Shown here: positions 37,743 to 47,352 of the stretch, piece by piece
How positions within the stretch are numbered: position 1 is the stretch's first letter
Layout of the letters: each line of letters opens with the position of its first letter
Assembly (NCBI GenBank): GCA_026399875.1
Contig: JAPLQF010000023.1
Location: forward strand, 62,001 to 126,000
Direction of reading: 5' to 3'
From: Burkholderiales bacterium
GTDB taxonomy: Bacteria > Pseudomonadota > Gammaproteobacteria > Burkholderiales > Burkholderiaceae_E
Length of the DNA: 64,000 bases
Position numbers and translations under genes: made by a program
The notes under the pieces: generated by a model
What the model saw: the letters and a program-made list of their open reading frames with translations, nothing else
Databases searched by the model: none
Told to the model about the DNA's origin: nothing

Positions 37743-38783
37743 TTACTCCAGGGTGAGCTTCTGGGCGGCGACCACCTGCTTGTAGACCTCCAGTTCGGCG
37801 GCAATCTGCTGGGCGAACTGCTGGGGCGAATTGCCGATGACCAGGGAGCCGGTGTCAGCGATGCGCTTTGCGACCCCGGGGTCTTCGAGGGTCTTGCGGG
37901 CGGCGAGGTTGATCGTGTCGATCACTGCCGGCGACATGCCTTTCGGGCCGTAGATGCCATAGAAGGCCATCCGGTTGACCGGCTCGAGCCCGACCTCCTT
38001 GAAGGTCGGGACGTTCGGCAGCACGGCCAGTTTGGAGGGCGCGGCGACGACGATCGGGATCAGCTTGCCGTCACGGATGAAAGGCAACGCCGAAGGGAGG
38101 TTGTCGAAGATGATCGGGATTTGCCCTGCCACCACATCGGCCAGTGCCGGGCCTGCGCCCCGGTAGGGAATGTGGACCATGAAGGTCTTTGTGAGTGACT
38201 TGAAGAGTTCGGTTTGCAGATGCCCGATGCCGCCGGTGCCCGAACTGCCGTACGAGTATTTCCCGGGGTTGCGGCGCACTTCGGCCAGGAAGCTCTTGAA
38301 GTCGCGAGCAGGAAATGAGGGATGCACCGCGATCACGTTGGGAGTGGCCGCGAGATTGATGATCGGTGAAAAATCGGTTAACGGGTCGTAGCCGATTTTG
38401 GTGTTGATCGCCGGATTGGCAGCCACAGTAGAGACCGTGGCCATCCCGATCACATAGCCGTCGGGTGCAGCACGAGCGAGCTCGAGTGCGCCGATGGCGC
38501 CGCCTCCGCCTGCCTTGTTCTCAACAACCACGCTCTGGCCGAGGTTGTCACGCAGCTTGTCCGACACCACACGGGCGATGATGTCGGTCGTGCCGCCAGG
38601 GGCAAAGGGGACGATCAGCCTGACCGGTCGGGCGGGATAGGCTTGAGCCATCAGACTGCCGGGCAGCAGCCCTGCAGTGCCGGCGGCGATCATCGCGCCG
38701 AGCAGTTCACGCCTGGCCCCGCCGATCGGCAAGGCGTTCGTCTCAATAATGGCCTTGCGGCGCGGGTCTGATCGATCGGTCAC
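37743..38783 (-). CDS. Bug-family periplasmic solute-binding protein (TctC-like)
   Basis: A 346-residue extracytoplasmic binding protein. The N-terminus has RRELLG ahead of a hydrophobic stretch ending SLMAQA, a Tat-like or Sec signal with cleavage after AQA (about residue 48). The mature part begins [16 protein letters not shown], the standard Bug start, and contains [11 protein letters not shown] and [12 protein letters not shown]. Bug proteins bind carboxylates and related molecules and are greatly expanded in Burkholderiales. GTG at 38783 is used since AGGAGA lies seven bases upstream. No TctA/TctB membrane genes are adjacent. Confidence 0.92.
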   Translation of the reverse strand: MTDRSDPRRKAIIETNALPIGGARRELLGAMIAAGTAGLLPGSLMAQAYPARPVRLIVPFAPGGTTDIIARVVSDKLRDNLGQSVVVENKAGGGGAIGALELARAAPDGYVIGMATVSTVAANPAINTKIGYDPLTDFSPIINLAATPNVIAVHPSFPARDFKSFLAEVRRNPGKYSYGSSGTGGIGHLQTELFKSLTKTFMVHIPYRGAGPALADVVAGQIPIIFDNLPSALPFIRDGKLIPIVVAAPSKLAVLPNVPTFKEVGLEPVNRMAFYGIYGPKGMSPAVIDTINLAARKTLEDPGVAKRIADTGSLVIGNSPQQFAQQIAAELEVYKQVVAAQKLTLE

Positions 38784-38847
38784 AGTGGGTCTCCTGGCAT
38801 TGACGATAAACTCGGGCTCTTATTGTCCCGCCCATAAGCATAGCGCC

Positions 38848-39948
38848 ATGTCCGGCAACACATTCGGGCACCTCTTTACGGTGACGACTTTCGGAGAGTC
38901 CCACGGCCCGGCGCTCGGCTGCGTGGTCGACGGCTGCCCGCCCGGCATGGCTCTGTCCGAAGCCGATCTTCAGCCCGATCTCGATCGGCGCCGCCCCGGT
39001 ACGTCGCGCCATGTGACACAGCGCCAGGAGCCCGATCGCGTCGAGATCCTGTCGGGTGTCTATCAGGGCATGACCACCGGCACCCCGATTGCGTTGTTGA
39101 TTCGCAACGAAGATCAGCGCAGCAAGGACTATTCCGCGATTGCGCAGACCTTCAGGCCGGGGCATGCCGACTACACCTATCTGCACAAGTACGGCATCCG
39201 CGATCCGCGCGGCGGCGGGCGGTCGTCGGCGCGTCTGACGGCCGCGACCGTGGCGGCCGGCGCGATTGCCCGCAAATGGCTGTCGCAGGCCTATGGCACG
39301 ACGGTGCGTGGTCGAATGAGCCAGCTCGGCGATATCAAGATTCCGCTCGAAGACTGGAATGAAGTCCATCGCAACCCATTTTTTGCGGCCGGCCAGTCAA
39401 TGATCGAGACACTCGAGGCCTACATGGACGCGCTGCGCCGCTCGGGCGACTCCTGCGGCGCGCGCATTGATGTGGTGGCCGAAGGCGTGCCGGTCGGTTT
39501 GGGCGAACCGCTGTTCGACAAGCTCGATGCCGATATTGCTTTTGCGATGATGGGGATCAACGCGGTCAAGGGCGTCGAGATCGGATCGGGCTTTGCGTCG
39601 GTCATGCAAAAGGGCAGCGAGCATGGTGACGAGCTTACGCCGGCCGGTTTCGTGGGTAATCACTCGGGTGGCGTGCTGGGCGGCATTTCGACCGGACAGC
39701 CGATCACGGTCTCGATTGCGATAAAACCCACCTCCAGCATTCGTGTGCCACGCCGTTCGATCGATATCGATGGCGCGCCGACTCAGGTCGAAACGCTGGG
39801 GCGGCACGATCCGTGCGTCGGCATCCGGGCCACCCCGATCGCCGAGGCGATGCTGGCACTGGTGCTGATGGACCATGCACTGCGTCACCGCGCGCAGTGC
39901 GCCGATGTGCGGGTGGCCACGCCCTCGATCCCGGGCATAGCCGGCTGA
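38848..39948 (+). CDS. aroC: Chorismate synthase
   Basis: A 366-residue enzyme that makes chorismate from EPSP in the last shikimate step, using reduced FMN. All three family signatures are present: [18 protein letters not shown] (about 15-32), [21 protein letters not shown] (about 125) and the late region [17 protein letters not shown]. Length and start agree with orthologues. The start ATG 38848 is 64 bp from the divergent Bug gene's GTG. The MFS gene follows after 20 bp and the M48-like gene after that, an arrangement seen in related bacteria. Confidence 0.97.
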   Translation: MSGNTFGHLFTVTTFGESHGPALGCVVDGCPPGMALSEADLQPDLDRRRPGTSRHVTQRQEPDRVEILSGVYQGMTTGTPIALLIRNEDQRSKDYSAIAQTFRPGHADYTYLHKYGIRDPRGGGRSSARLTAATVAAGAIARKWLSQAYGTTVRGRMSQLGDIKIPLEDWNEVHRNPFFAAGQSMIETLEAYMDALRRSGDSCGARIDVVAEGVPVGLGEPLFDKLDADIAFAMMGINAVKGVEIGSGFASVMQKGSEHGDELTPAGFVGNHSGGVLGGISTGQPITVSIAIKPTSSIRVPRRSIDIDGAPTQVETLGRHDPCVGIRATPIAEAMLALVLMDHALRHRAQCADVRVATPSIPGIAG

Positions 39949-39968
39949 GCCGGCGCCACAGGGCTGTC

Positions 39969-41068
39969 ATGGCGGGTGTCGGCCCTTCGGGCTTGCAGGG
40001 TGCAGGCCCGATCCGGGCGCTCTTTTTCGCCTATTTTGCGTTCATCGGCATCTACTCGCCCTATTTGAGCCTGTGGTTCGATTCGCGCGGATTGTCGATC
40101 GCGCAGATCGCGGTGCTGATGTCGCTGCCTCAGTTGCTGAGGATCGTGGCACCTCCCTTCTGGGGATGGCTGTCTGATCGGGGAAGCCATCGTGTCGTCT
40201 TTCTCAGGCTGAGTGCAGCCGGCTCATTGCTCATCGTGCTGCTCTTTCCGCTGGCACAAGGCCCGGTCGCTCTGGCGGTCCTGCTGGTCATGATGTGTTT
40301 CATGACGGCCGGGCAAATGCCAATCGGCGAGGCGCTTGCGCTGGAGCGCACCCGCGGCGATGCCGGGCAGTACGGACGCATCCGCTTGTGGGGCTCGATC
40401 GGATTCGTGTGCACGGTGCTGGCCGGCGGTCCGCTCCTCGATCACTTCGGCATGATGTCGCTGCCATGGTTGATGGCCGCTTCGCTCGCGCTCCTGGTCG
40501 CGGTGAGTTTTGCATTGCCCGAACAGACGTCGGCACGCGCGAGGCGCTCTATTCATTCTTTTCGCTCTATCTCGAAAGGCTCGGTTACAGCCGTTCCGCG
40601 ATCGGTGCGATCTGGGGGCTTGGCGTGATCGCCGAAATTGCGCTTTTTTCGGTACAGCGTTCGATTTTTGCGCGGTTTTCGCCGATGTCACTGCTCGCGT
40701 TCAGCTTTCTCGTCTGCGCGGCGCGTTTTGCTCTGGTCGGTGCCAGTGATGGTGCACTGTGGCTCTTGCTGTTCTGTCAGCTCATGCACGCGGTGACATT
40801 CGGCCTGCATCACAGCGCGTCGATGGCGCTTTTGCATCGCTGGTTTGGTTCGGCGCGCCAGGGCGGTGCGCAGGCGACCTTCACGGTGGTGGCCTACGGA
40901 CTGGGGGGAGCCAGCGGCGGCTGGTTTGCAGGCTGGCTCTGGCAGGCTTTCTCACCGCAGGCGATGTTTTACGGCGCGGCGCTGGCGGCATTGCTCGGAT
41001 TTGTCGCAGTCCGCTTGTCGGCACGCCTCGATCGGCGCCGCCTGCCCGATCTGTCGGTGGTCTCATGA
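39969..41068 (+). pseudogene. HcaT-like MFS transporter with an internal out-of-frame deletion
   Basis: Frame 1 from ATG 39969 gives TM1-TM6 of a PPP-family/HcaT-like MFS transporter, ending at SFALPEQTS near 40533. The chain then runs into Ser/Arg-rich noise and stops at 40628. A second frame gives TM7 to TM12 from about 40537 (ALYSFFSLYLERLGYSRSAI, then WGLGVIAEIALF) to TGA 41066-41068. Between them the usual cytoplasmic loop and the first half of TM7, roughly 35-45 residues, are missing, so this is not a one-base error. As read, neither half would make a transporter. It follows aroC by 20 bp, and its stop overlaps the ATG of the next gene. Confidence 0.8.
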
Positions 41069-41841
41069 CGATGAAACGGTCAATGTTCTGGCTGACGGCA
41101 GTCGTGCTGGTGGCGCTGATGCCGGCCTGCCAGTCGCAGCGCGCGCAATTGCCTGTTGCGCCCCGGGTCGGTCCGATGCCGTCGCGCGAACTGACGGTTT
41201 CGCAGGCGCAACTTCAGCAGGTGGCAGGTGAGGCCTATGCCCGGCTGATCGCTCGGGCTGCGGTAGAGGGGGTTCTCGACAACGATCCTGCGATGAACAC
41301 GCGTCTGCGTACGATTGCCCGGCGCCTGATCGCGGCAAGTGGTGCACTGAGTCCTGAGGCGCCCGGATGGCCCTGGGAAGTTCATGTCCTCGACCAGGCG
41401 CCGCTCGATGCATGGTGTCTGCCAGGCGGAAAGATCGCCGTGCACACGCCCTTGCTCACCGGTCTTCAGCTCGATGATGACGAGACGGCCGCGCTGTTGG
41501 CCCATGCAATGGCGCACATCTTGCGAGGGCATTCGCTTGAGCGGGCCCAGGCCGAAGCGCCGGGCGACCTCGATCCGCTGGCGTTCAGATCGGTGGCGCG
41601 CAAGCCCTATTCGCGTGCGCATGAGTCAGAGGCCGACCGGCTTGGCATCGAGCTTTCGGCGCGCGCCGGTTATTCCCCGCTGGCGGCGGCCGGCTTGTGG
41701 CGCAAGGCGACAGCACTGGCGAGTACCGGGGTGGAGGTCAGGTGGCTGGCGGTTCACCCCTGGACAGCGTCGCGGCAGGAAGACATCGATGCGGTCGCGC
41801 GGCGTGTGATGCCGCTTTACGAGCAGGCGAAAAAACCCTGA
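41065..41841 (+). CDS. M48-family metalloprotease homologue with HAMAH instead of HExxH
   Basis: A 258-residue protein of the M48 (LoiP/YfgC-like) type with an N-terminal hydrophobic segment and a possible lipobox-like end (LMPACQS). The zinc motif region reads LLAHAMAHILRGHS: His147 and His151 are kept, but the catalytic glutamate at 148 is alanine (GCA). The third ligand region HESEADRLG (Glu189) is intact. Zinc could still bind, but peptide hydrolysis by the normal mechanism should fail, so it may be a pseudo-protease or chaperone-like envelope protein. One base change (GCA to GAA) would restore the motif. It overlaps the MFS stop by ATGA. Confidence 0.85.
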   Translation: MTMKRSMFWLTAVVLVALMPACQSQRAQLPVAPRVGPMPSRELTVSQAQLQQVAGEAYARLIARAAVEGVLDNDPAMNTRLRTIARRLIAASGALSPEAPGWPWEVHVLDQAPLDAWCLPGGKIAVHTPLLTGLQLDDDETAALLAHAMAHILRGHSLERAQAEAPGDLDPLAFRSVARKPYSRAHESEADRLGIELSARAGYSPLAAAGLWRKATALASTGVEVRWLAVHPWTASRQEDIDAVARRVMPLYEQAKKP

Positions 41842-42093
41842 TCTCAGGCTGGTCGGGAGGGCTTTCTTGCACCGGTCAGGCGAACATGACACTACTGACT
41901 GCCGCGTCTGGTCGCTCATCGGAGTCATCCGATAGTCGCAGCCTTTATCTGAAAATAATATTTTTTTCATAAATCGGAATGTGCGTTTGATGAGAGTCGT
42001 TGTGGTTTCTCAACGAAGTCACCTGCTCGTCAATCGTTCCGGCATACCCTCAGGGGTTCGGGATTGTCCGATCAACTATATGGAGAGCACATC

Positions 42094-42585
42094 ATGGCCA
42101 CCCAATCCGACTTCAGTGCCGATGAATGGTCCGCGATACGCAATGCACCGCATGTCGCAGCACTCGCCGTGGCGGCCGCTGGCTCGAGCGGACTCGGCAC
42201 GTTCAAGGAATCCTTTGCTGCGATGGAAGGCGTGATGAGCGCCCAGAAATCCGACAGCGCGCTGCTTCGTGAGCTTGCGACGCGCGAACAGGCAATGGCG
42301 GGGCAGACCTTTCTGCGCCAGCAGATGACCTTCGGAATGACTCAGCAGCAGATGGTCGACAAGCTCCAGACGATGGCGTCCGAGCAACTCGCTGCGGCTG
42401 TGCGCGCGCTGAACGCGAAGGCACCTGCCGACGCGGCGGCCTATGTCACCTGGGTCTCGGGTATTGCCACCAAAGTCTCCGAGGCGGCCAGCGAGGGCGG
42501 CTTTCTGGGGTTCGGTGGAGAGCGGATCAGCGCGGCCGAGACCGCGATGATCGATAAACTCAAGTCGGCAATGAACGCTGCCTGA
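42094..42585 (+). CDS. Conserved-looking helical protein of unknown function
   Basis: A 163-residue soluble protein predicted to be almost all alpha-helical and rich in Ala, Met and Gln. It opens FSADEWSAIRNAPHVAAL and includes LATREQAMAGQTF and EQLAAAVRALNAKAPADAAAYV. No signal, membrane segment or catalytic motif is visible. GGAGAG lies seven bases before ATG 42094. An AT-rich patch (about 41949-41972, with a run of seven T) sits 120 bp upstream and may hold the promoter. A tidy hairpin follows the gene. It therefore looks like a single-gene transcript. I cannot assign a role. Confidence 0.7.
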   Translation: MATQSDFSADEWSAIRNAPHVAALAVAAAGSSGLGTFKESFAAMEGVMSAQKSDSALLRELATREQAMAGQTFLRQQMTFGMTQQQMVDKLQTMASEQLAAAVRALNAKAPADAAAYVTWVSGIATKVSEAASEGGFLGFGGERISAAETAMIDKLKSAMNAA

Positions 42586-42617
42586 GGCAGGGACTCACTG
42601 CATCGGGGCGCACCCAT

Positions 42618-42648
42618 CGCCCTCGACGCTTGACCGGGGTCGAGGGCG
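42618..42648 (+). terminator. Rho-independent-type terminator after the 42094 gene
   Basis: CGCCCTCGAC and GTCGAGGGCG form a perfect 10-bp stem around an 11-base loop, followed by GTTTG and, after a tandem copy of the right arm, GGTTTCTAT. It lies 33 bp after the stop codon at 42585 and well before leuC. Confidence 0.65.
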
Positions 42649-42666
42649 GTTTGTCGAGGGCGGTTT
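42639..42666 (+). repeat. Perfect 14-bp tandem duplication of the terminator's right arm
   Basis: GTCGAGGGCGGTTT is present at 42639-42652 and again at 42653-42666. The second copy offers an alternative right arm for the same hairpin. Confidence 0.9.
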
Positions 42667-42856
42667 CTATCTGCGAACCGTCATAGCTTCGCTTTTTCTG
42701 CGTCGCTGCATCCGCGTCGCTGTCTCTGCAACGATGCGTCGGGCCGGTTGCCGGCTCTTTCGCGCCGGATCAGTCGATGCTGACTGGAGAGTGGATTAGT
42801 CGGGCGCGTCATGGTCAAATGGAGGGTTATTCTCAAAGCAACCGAGACCCGCCCCC

Positions 42857-44275
42857 ATGCTTGCCAGCAAGATCAACGCCCGCACGCTCTATGACAAACT
42901 CTGGGATGCCCATGTCGTCCATCAGGAAGACGATGGCACCTGCCTCATCTACATCGACCGGCAACTGCTCCATGAAGTCACCAGTCCGCAGGCTTTCGAA
43001 GGCCTGAAACTGGCCGGCCGGCTGCCCTGGCGGATCTCGGCGAATCTGGCGGTGGTTGATCACAATGTGCCCACGACCGACCGGTCTGCCGGCATCGCCG
43101 ATCCGATCGCCCGCCTGCAGGTCGAGACGCTTGACGCCAACGCCCGCGAGCACAAGATCGTCTATTTCGATATCGCCGATCGCCGGCAGGGCATCGTGCA
43201 TGTGATCGGACCCGAGCAGGGCGCGACCCTGCCTGGCATGACCGTGGTGTGCGGCGATTCGCACACCTCTACCCACGGTGCCTTTGCCTGCCTCGCCTGG
43301 GGCATCGGCACGTCAGAGGTCGAACTTGCGCTTGCGACCCAATGCCTGACTGCCAAAAAGGCCCGCAACATGCGGGTGCTGGTCGAGGGGCAGTTGCCGC
43401 GCGGCGTGACCGCCAAAGACATCGCCCTTGCGGTGATCGGCCAGATCGGCACTGCCGGTGGCACTGGTTACGCCATCGAATTCGCCGGGTCGGCCATTCG
43501 GGCGCTCAGCATGGAAGGCCGGATGACCTTGTGCAACATGGCCATTGAAGCCGGTGCCCGCTCGGGCATGGTGGCGGTTGATGACACCACGATCCATTAT
43601 CTCAAGGGCCGCCCGATGTCGCCTTCGGGTGACGACTGGGATCGTGCGGTTCAGTACTGGCGAACCCTCACCACCGATCCCGGCGCGGCCTTTGACGCTG
43701 AGGTGCGCCTGGATGCTGCCCAGATCGCGCCGCATCTGACCTGGGGCACGTCGCCCGAGATGGTCGTGTCGATCGAAGGCCGTGTGCCCGATCCCGACAA
43801 GGAAAAGGATTCGGTGCGCCGTGAGGGCATTGAGCGCGCGCTGGTTTACATGGGTCTCGAGCCCAATACGCCCTTGGCGCAGGTCAGCATCGACAAGGTC
43901 TTTATCGGTTCGTGCACCAATTCCCGTATCGAGGATCTGCGCCAGGCAGCAGCGGTGGTTCGAGGACGGCAGCGGGCAGCCAATGTCAAGCTGGCGATGG
44001 TCGTTCCGGGGTCCGGTCTGGTCAAGGCGCAGGCCGAGGCCGAAGGGCTCGACCGCATCTTCATCGATGCCGGCTTCGAATGGCGCGAGCCGGGTTGTTC
44101 GATGTGTCTGGCAATGAATGCCGATCGCCTCGAACCCGGCGAGCGGTGCGCCTCCACCAGCAATCGCAACTTCGAAGGCCGCCAGGGCACTGGCGGTCGC
44201 ACCCATCTGGTCAGCCCCGCGATGGCCGCAGCCGCCGGTGTTTTCGGGCATTTTGTCGATATCCGCCGCCTCTAG
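42857..44275 (+). CDS. leuC: 3-isopropylmalate dehydratase large subunit
   Basis: A 472-residue aconitase-family protein that, with LeuD, isomerises 2-isopropylmalate to 3-isopropylmalate in leucine synthesis. The [4Fe-4S] ligands are visible: FIGSCTNSR (about 350) and [11 protein letters not shown] (about 410). [20 protein letters not shown] is the substrate-side signature. Length is standard. It is the first gene of the long biosynthetic run and lies 271 bp after the preceding gene, a gap that holds a terminator and presumably the promoter. The entericidin-like gene often found between leuC and leuD in Burkholderiales is absent here. Confidence 0.97.
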   Translation: MLASKINARTLYDKLWDAHVVHQEDDGTCLIYIDRQLLHEVTSPQAFEGLKLAGRLPWRISANLAVVDHNVPTTDRSAGIADPIARLQVETLDANAREHKIVYFDIADRRQGIVHVIGPEQGATLPGMTVVCGDSHTSTHGAFACLAWGIGTSEVELALATQCLTAKKARNMRVLVEGQLPRGVTAKDIALAVIGQIGTAGGTGYAIEFAGSAIRALSMEGRMTLCNMAIEAGARSGMVAVDDTTIHYLKGRPMSPSGDDWDRAVQYWRTLTTDPGAAFDAEVRLDAAQIAPHLTWGTSPEMVVSIEGRVPDPDKEKDSVRREGIERALVYMGLEPNTPLAQVSIDKVFIGSCTNSRIEDLRQAAAVVRGRQRAANVKLAMVVPGSGLVKAQAEAEGLDRIFIDAGFEWREPGCSMCLAMNADRLEPGERCASTSNRNFEGRQGTGGRTHLVSPAMAAAAGVFGHFVDIRRL

Positions 44276-44296
44276 GCTGCGGTCAGTGAGCCGATT

Positions 44297-44950
44297 ATGG
44301 AAAAATTCAATCTTCATCGAGGACTGGTTGCCCCGCTCGATCGGGCCAATGTCGATACCGATGCGATCATCCCCAAGCAGTTTCTGAAGTCGATCAAGCG
44401 CACGGGTTTCGGGCCCAATCTGTTCGATCAGTGGCGCTATCTCGATACCGGCGAGCCCGGGATGGATAACGCGCGCAGGCCGCTCAACCCCGACTTTTCG
44501 CTGAACCAGCCGCGCTATCGCGGGGCATCGATCCTGCTGGCCCGCAAGAATTTCGGCTGCGGCTCCTCGCGCGAACACGCGCCCTGGGCGCTGGCCGACT
44601 ACGGGTTTCGCGCCGTGGTGGCGCCAAGCTATGCCGATATCTTTTTCAACAACTGTTTCAAGAACGGACTGCTCGCGATCTGTCTGAGCGAGTCCGAGAT
44701 CGATCGGCTGTTCCACGAAGTGGCGGCATTTCCGGGTTTCGAGCTGGTGATCGATCTCGAGCGCCAGACGGTGGCGACGGCCAACGGCTCGCTGACATTC
44801 GGCTTCGAGGTCGACCCGTTTCGCAAGGACTGTCTGCTCAACGGCTGGGACGATATCGGTCTGGTCCTGCGGCATGCCGACAAGATCCGCGAGTTTGAGG
44901 CTCGCCGTTTGGCCGAGCAGCCGTGGCTCGGCAAGATGCTCAGCACCTGA
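44297..44950 (+). CDS. leuD: 3-isopropylmalate dehydratase small subunit
   Basis: A 217-residue swivel-domain partner of Leu[17 protein letters not shown] (about 18-33), [16 protein letters not shown] (about 83-98) and the GLLAICLSE segment are diagnostic. It completes the active site of the isomerase in the cytoplasm. It follows leuC by 21 bp. The stop is followed by a 112-bp gap containing a 16-bp tandem duplication and then leuB, so the three leu genes are probably one transcript. Confidence 0.97.
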   Translation: MEKFNLHRGLVAPLDRANVDTDAIIPKQFLKSIKRTGFGPNLFDQWRYLDTGEPGMDNARRPLNPDFSLNQPRYRGASILLARKNFGCGSSREHAPWALADYGFRAVVAPSYADIFFNNCFKNGLLAICLSESEIDRLFHEVAAFPGFELVIDLERQTVATANGSLTFGFEVDPFRKDCLLNGWDDIGLVLRHADKIREFEARRLAEQPWLGKMLST

Positions 44951-44970
44951 TTGCATGCCATGACGCAATC

Positions 44971-45002
44971 GTTTGCGCCGGGATTGGTTTGCGCCGGGAT
45001 TG
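44971..45002 (+). repeat. Perfect 16-bp tandem duplication in the leuD-leuB gap
   Basis: GTTTGCGCCGGGATTG occurs at 44971-44986 and again at 44987-45002. It has no coding role and no clear inverted structure. Confidence 0.92.
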
Positions 45003-45062
45003 CGCATCAGCCCAGCCGTTTGGGCCGGGCTCCGGGTTTTGATTTCCTGAGGAATTAGATCA

Positions 45063-46118
45063 ATGAAAATTGCTGTGTTGCCAGGCGATGGCATCGGTCC
45101 CGAGATCACCGCGCAGGCGGTGCGGGTCATCAATGCGCTCGGTTTAGGTATCGAGATGTCGCAGGCGCCAGTCGGCGGCGCGGCCTACGACCAGGCCGGT
45201 GATCCGCTGCCGGCGGCAACGATTGAACTTTGCGAGCGCTCGGACGCGATCCTGTTCGGCTCGGTGGGCGGTCCGCAATACGACACGCTGCCCCGACCAA
45301 TGAGGCCCGAGCAGGGGCTGCTCAGGCTTCGAAAACATTTCGACCTCTATGCCAACCTGCGGCCGGCAATCGTTTATCCCGAACTCGCTCATGCTTCGTC
45401 CCTGAAGTCCGAGATCGTCGCCGGCCTTGATCTGCTGATCATCCGCGAGCTCACCAGCGATATCTATTTCGGCCAACCGCGCGGTGTGCGTATCAACGAG
45501 TCGGGTGAGCGCGAGGGTTTCGACACCATGCGCTATACCGAGTCCGAGATCCGGCGCATTGCCATCACCGCCTTTCAGGCAGCTCGTGGCCGGTCCCGCA
45601 AGGTCTGTTCGGTCGACAAGGCCAATGTGCTCGAAACCACGCAGTTCTGGCGCGATGTGGTGACCGACGTCCATAAGGACTTTGCGGATATCGAGCTGTC
45701 GCATATGTACGTCGACAATGCCGCGATGCAGCTTGTCCGCAATCCGAGGCAGTTCGACGTGATCGTCACCGGAAACATGTTCGGCGACATCCTGTCCGAT
45801 GAGGCATCGATGCTGACCGGCTCAATCGGCATGCTGCCGTCCGCCTCGATCAACGCGAAAGGCTTTGGCCTGTACGAACCGATCCACGGCTCGGCACCCG
45901 ACATTGCCGGAAAGCGCATCGCCAATCCTCTGGCCACCATTCTTTCGGCTGCGATGCTGCTTCGTCACTCGCTCGGCCAGGAGGCGCCCGCCCGGCGGGT
46001 TGAAGCCGCCGTCCGGAAGGTGTTGGCCCACGGTTTTCGGACGGCTGATATTACGGAACCCGGTTGCAAACAAGTCGACACAGTTGCGATGGGCGACGCT
46101 GTGCTGGCTGCGCTTTGA
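45063..46118 (+). CDS. leuB: 3-isopropylmalate dehydrogenase
   Basis: A 351-residue NAD-dependent beta-decarboxylating dehydrogenase, third step of leucine synthesis. [10 protein letters not shown] at the N-terminus, [14 protein letters not shown] (about 135-148) and [25 protein letters not shown] (about 238, given here as the family's metal/NAD site) with [10 protein letters not shown] are all present in order. GAGGAAT precedes ATG 45063. It follows leuD and lies 25 bp before asd, the usual Burkholderiales order. Confidence 0.97.
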   Translation: MKIAVLPGDGIGPEITAQAVRVINALGLGIEMSQAPVGGAAYDQAGDPLPAATIELCERSDAILFGSVGGPQYDTLPRPMRPEQGLLRLRKHFDLYANLRPAIVYPELAHASSLKSEIVAGLDLLIIRELTSDIYFGQPRGVRINESGEREGFDTMRYTESEIRRIAITAFQAARGRSRKVCSVDKANVLETTQFWRDVVTDVHKDFADIELSHMYVDNAAMQLVRNPRQFDVIVTGNMFGDILSDEASMLTGSIGMLPSASINAKGFGLYEPIHGSAPDIAGKRIANPLATILSAAMLLRHSLGQEAPARRVEAAVRKVLAHGFRTADITEPGCKQVDTVAMGDAVLAAL

Positions 46119-46143
46119 ACCCAAGGAAAGTCGAGATAAGACG

Positions 46144-47262
46144 ATGATGAAGGTTGGTCTGGTCGGTTGGCGCGGGATGGTGGGTTCTGTCCTGATGCAG
46201 CGCATGCGCGAAGAGAATGATTTCGCGCATATCGAACCCGTCTTTTTCAGTACCTCGAATGCTGGCGGCGACGCCCCGATGGGCATGGGCAAGTTGCACA
46301 GTGCCGATGACCTGACGGCATTGGCCAAGATGGATGTCGTGCTCACCTGTCAGGGTGGCGAGTGGACCAAAGCGGTCTATGGGCCGCTGCGTGCATCAGG
46401 CTGGAACGGCTATTGGATCGATGCCGCCAAGACACTTCGAATGGCCGATGACGCGGTCATCGTGCTCGATCCGGTCAACCGTTCGGTGATTGATTCTGCT
46501 CTCGGCAAGGGCGTTCGCAACTACATTGGCGGCAATTGCACCGTCAGCCTGATGCTGATGGGCCTCGGCGGGCTATTCGAGCATGACCTGATCGAGTGGG
46601 TGTCGGCCATGACCTATCAGGCAGCCAGCGGCGCCGGTGCCCAGAACATGCGCGAACTGATTTCGCAGATGGGCGCGCTGCACGCGGCGGTCGCTGATGA
46701 CCTTGCCGATCCGGCAAGTGCCATCCTCGAGATCGACCGCAAGGTTGCCGATGCGATGCGTTCGCCTGGCTTGCCGACCGACAACTTTCGGGGCGTGCCG
46801 CTGGCCGGCAGTCTGATCCCCTGGATCGATGTGCCGGTCGAGCATGGCCAGAGCATGGAAGAGTGGAAGGGCGGTGCCGAGTGCAACAAGATTCTCGGGC
46901 GTCCGCCGTTCCGGTCGGCGGGCAGCATTCCGATCGATGGCCTTTGCGTGCGCATTGGAGCGATGCGTTGCCATAGTCAGGGGCTGACCGTCAAGCTGCG
47001 GCGCGATTTGCCGCTTGCCGAGATCGAATCGATCATTGCTGCCGGCAACGATTGGGTGGATGTCATCCCCAATCAGCGCGAGGCGAGCGAGCAGCGCCTG
47101 AGCCCGACCGCGGTCACCGGCACCCTTCGGGTTCCGGTTGGCCGACTTCACAAGCTGGCGATGGGTCCGGAATATCTTGGCGCTTTTACCGTTGGCGACC
47201 AGTTGCTCTGGGGGGCAGCAGAGCCGCTGCGGCGGATGTTGCGAATCCTCCTGGCACGCTAG
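46144..47262 (+). CDS. asd: Aspartate-semialdehyde dehydrogenase
   Basis: A 372-residue enzyme reducing aspartyl-phosphate to aspartate semialdehyde for lysine, threonine, methionine and cell-wall diaminopimelate. The N-terminal [18 protein letters not shown] is the NADP loop, Cys132 in GGNCTVS is the nucleophile, and [12 protein letters not shown] holds the catalytic histidine region. The longer Gly-Gly insertions make it the Gram-negative type. Two adjacent ATG codons (46144 and 46147) are possible starts. It sits between leuB and fimV; a promoter-like sequence in the following 90 bp suggests fimV can be read separately. Confidence 0.97.
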   Translation: MMKVGLVGWRGMVGSVLMQRMREENDFAHIEPVFFSTSNAGGDAPMGMGKLHSADDLTALAKMDVVLTCQGGEWTKAVYGPLRASGWNGYWIDAAKTLRMADDAVIVLDPVNRSVIDSALGKGVRNYIGGNCTVSLMLMGLGGLFEHDLIEWVSAMTYQAASGAGAQNMRELISQMGALHAAVADDLADPASAILEIDRKVADAMRSPGLPTDNFRGVPLAGSLIPWIDVPVEHGQSMEEWKGGAECNKILGRPPFRSAGSIPIDGLCVRIGAMRCHSQGLTVKLRRDLPLAEIESIIAAGNDWVDVIPNQREASEQRLSPTAVTGTLRVPVGRLHKLAMGPEYLGAFTVGDQLLWGAAEPLRRMLRILLAR

Positions 47263-47292
47263 GTTGCGAAAATGCCGATATTTTGCCTTAGC

Positions 47293-47321
47293 TTGCACAC
47301 TTAAGTTACTGATGTTACGAT
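47293..47321 (+). promoter_or_regulatory. Sigma-70-type promoter candidate for fimV
   Basis: TTGCAC, a 17-bp spacer and TACGAT match the -35/-10 layout. They are followed by an AT-rich stretch and end 31 bp before the GTG start of fimV. The region is visibly AT-richer than its surroundings. Confidence 0.45.
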
Positions 47322-47352
47322 TTTTTTTGAATTTCCTAACTGGGGAAAAGCC

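Noticed and set aside
43313-45133. 606-codon minus-strand open frame over leuC, leuD and the start of leuB
   Set aside because: It overlaps three core genes with intact signatures and shows no domain or ribosome-binding site of its own.
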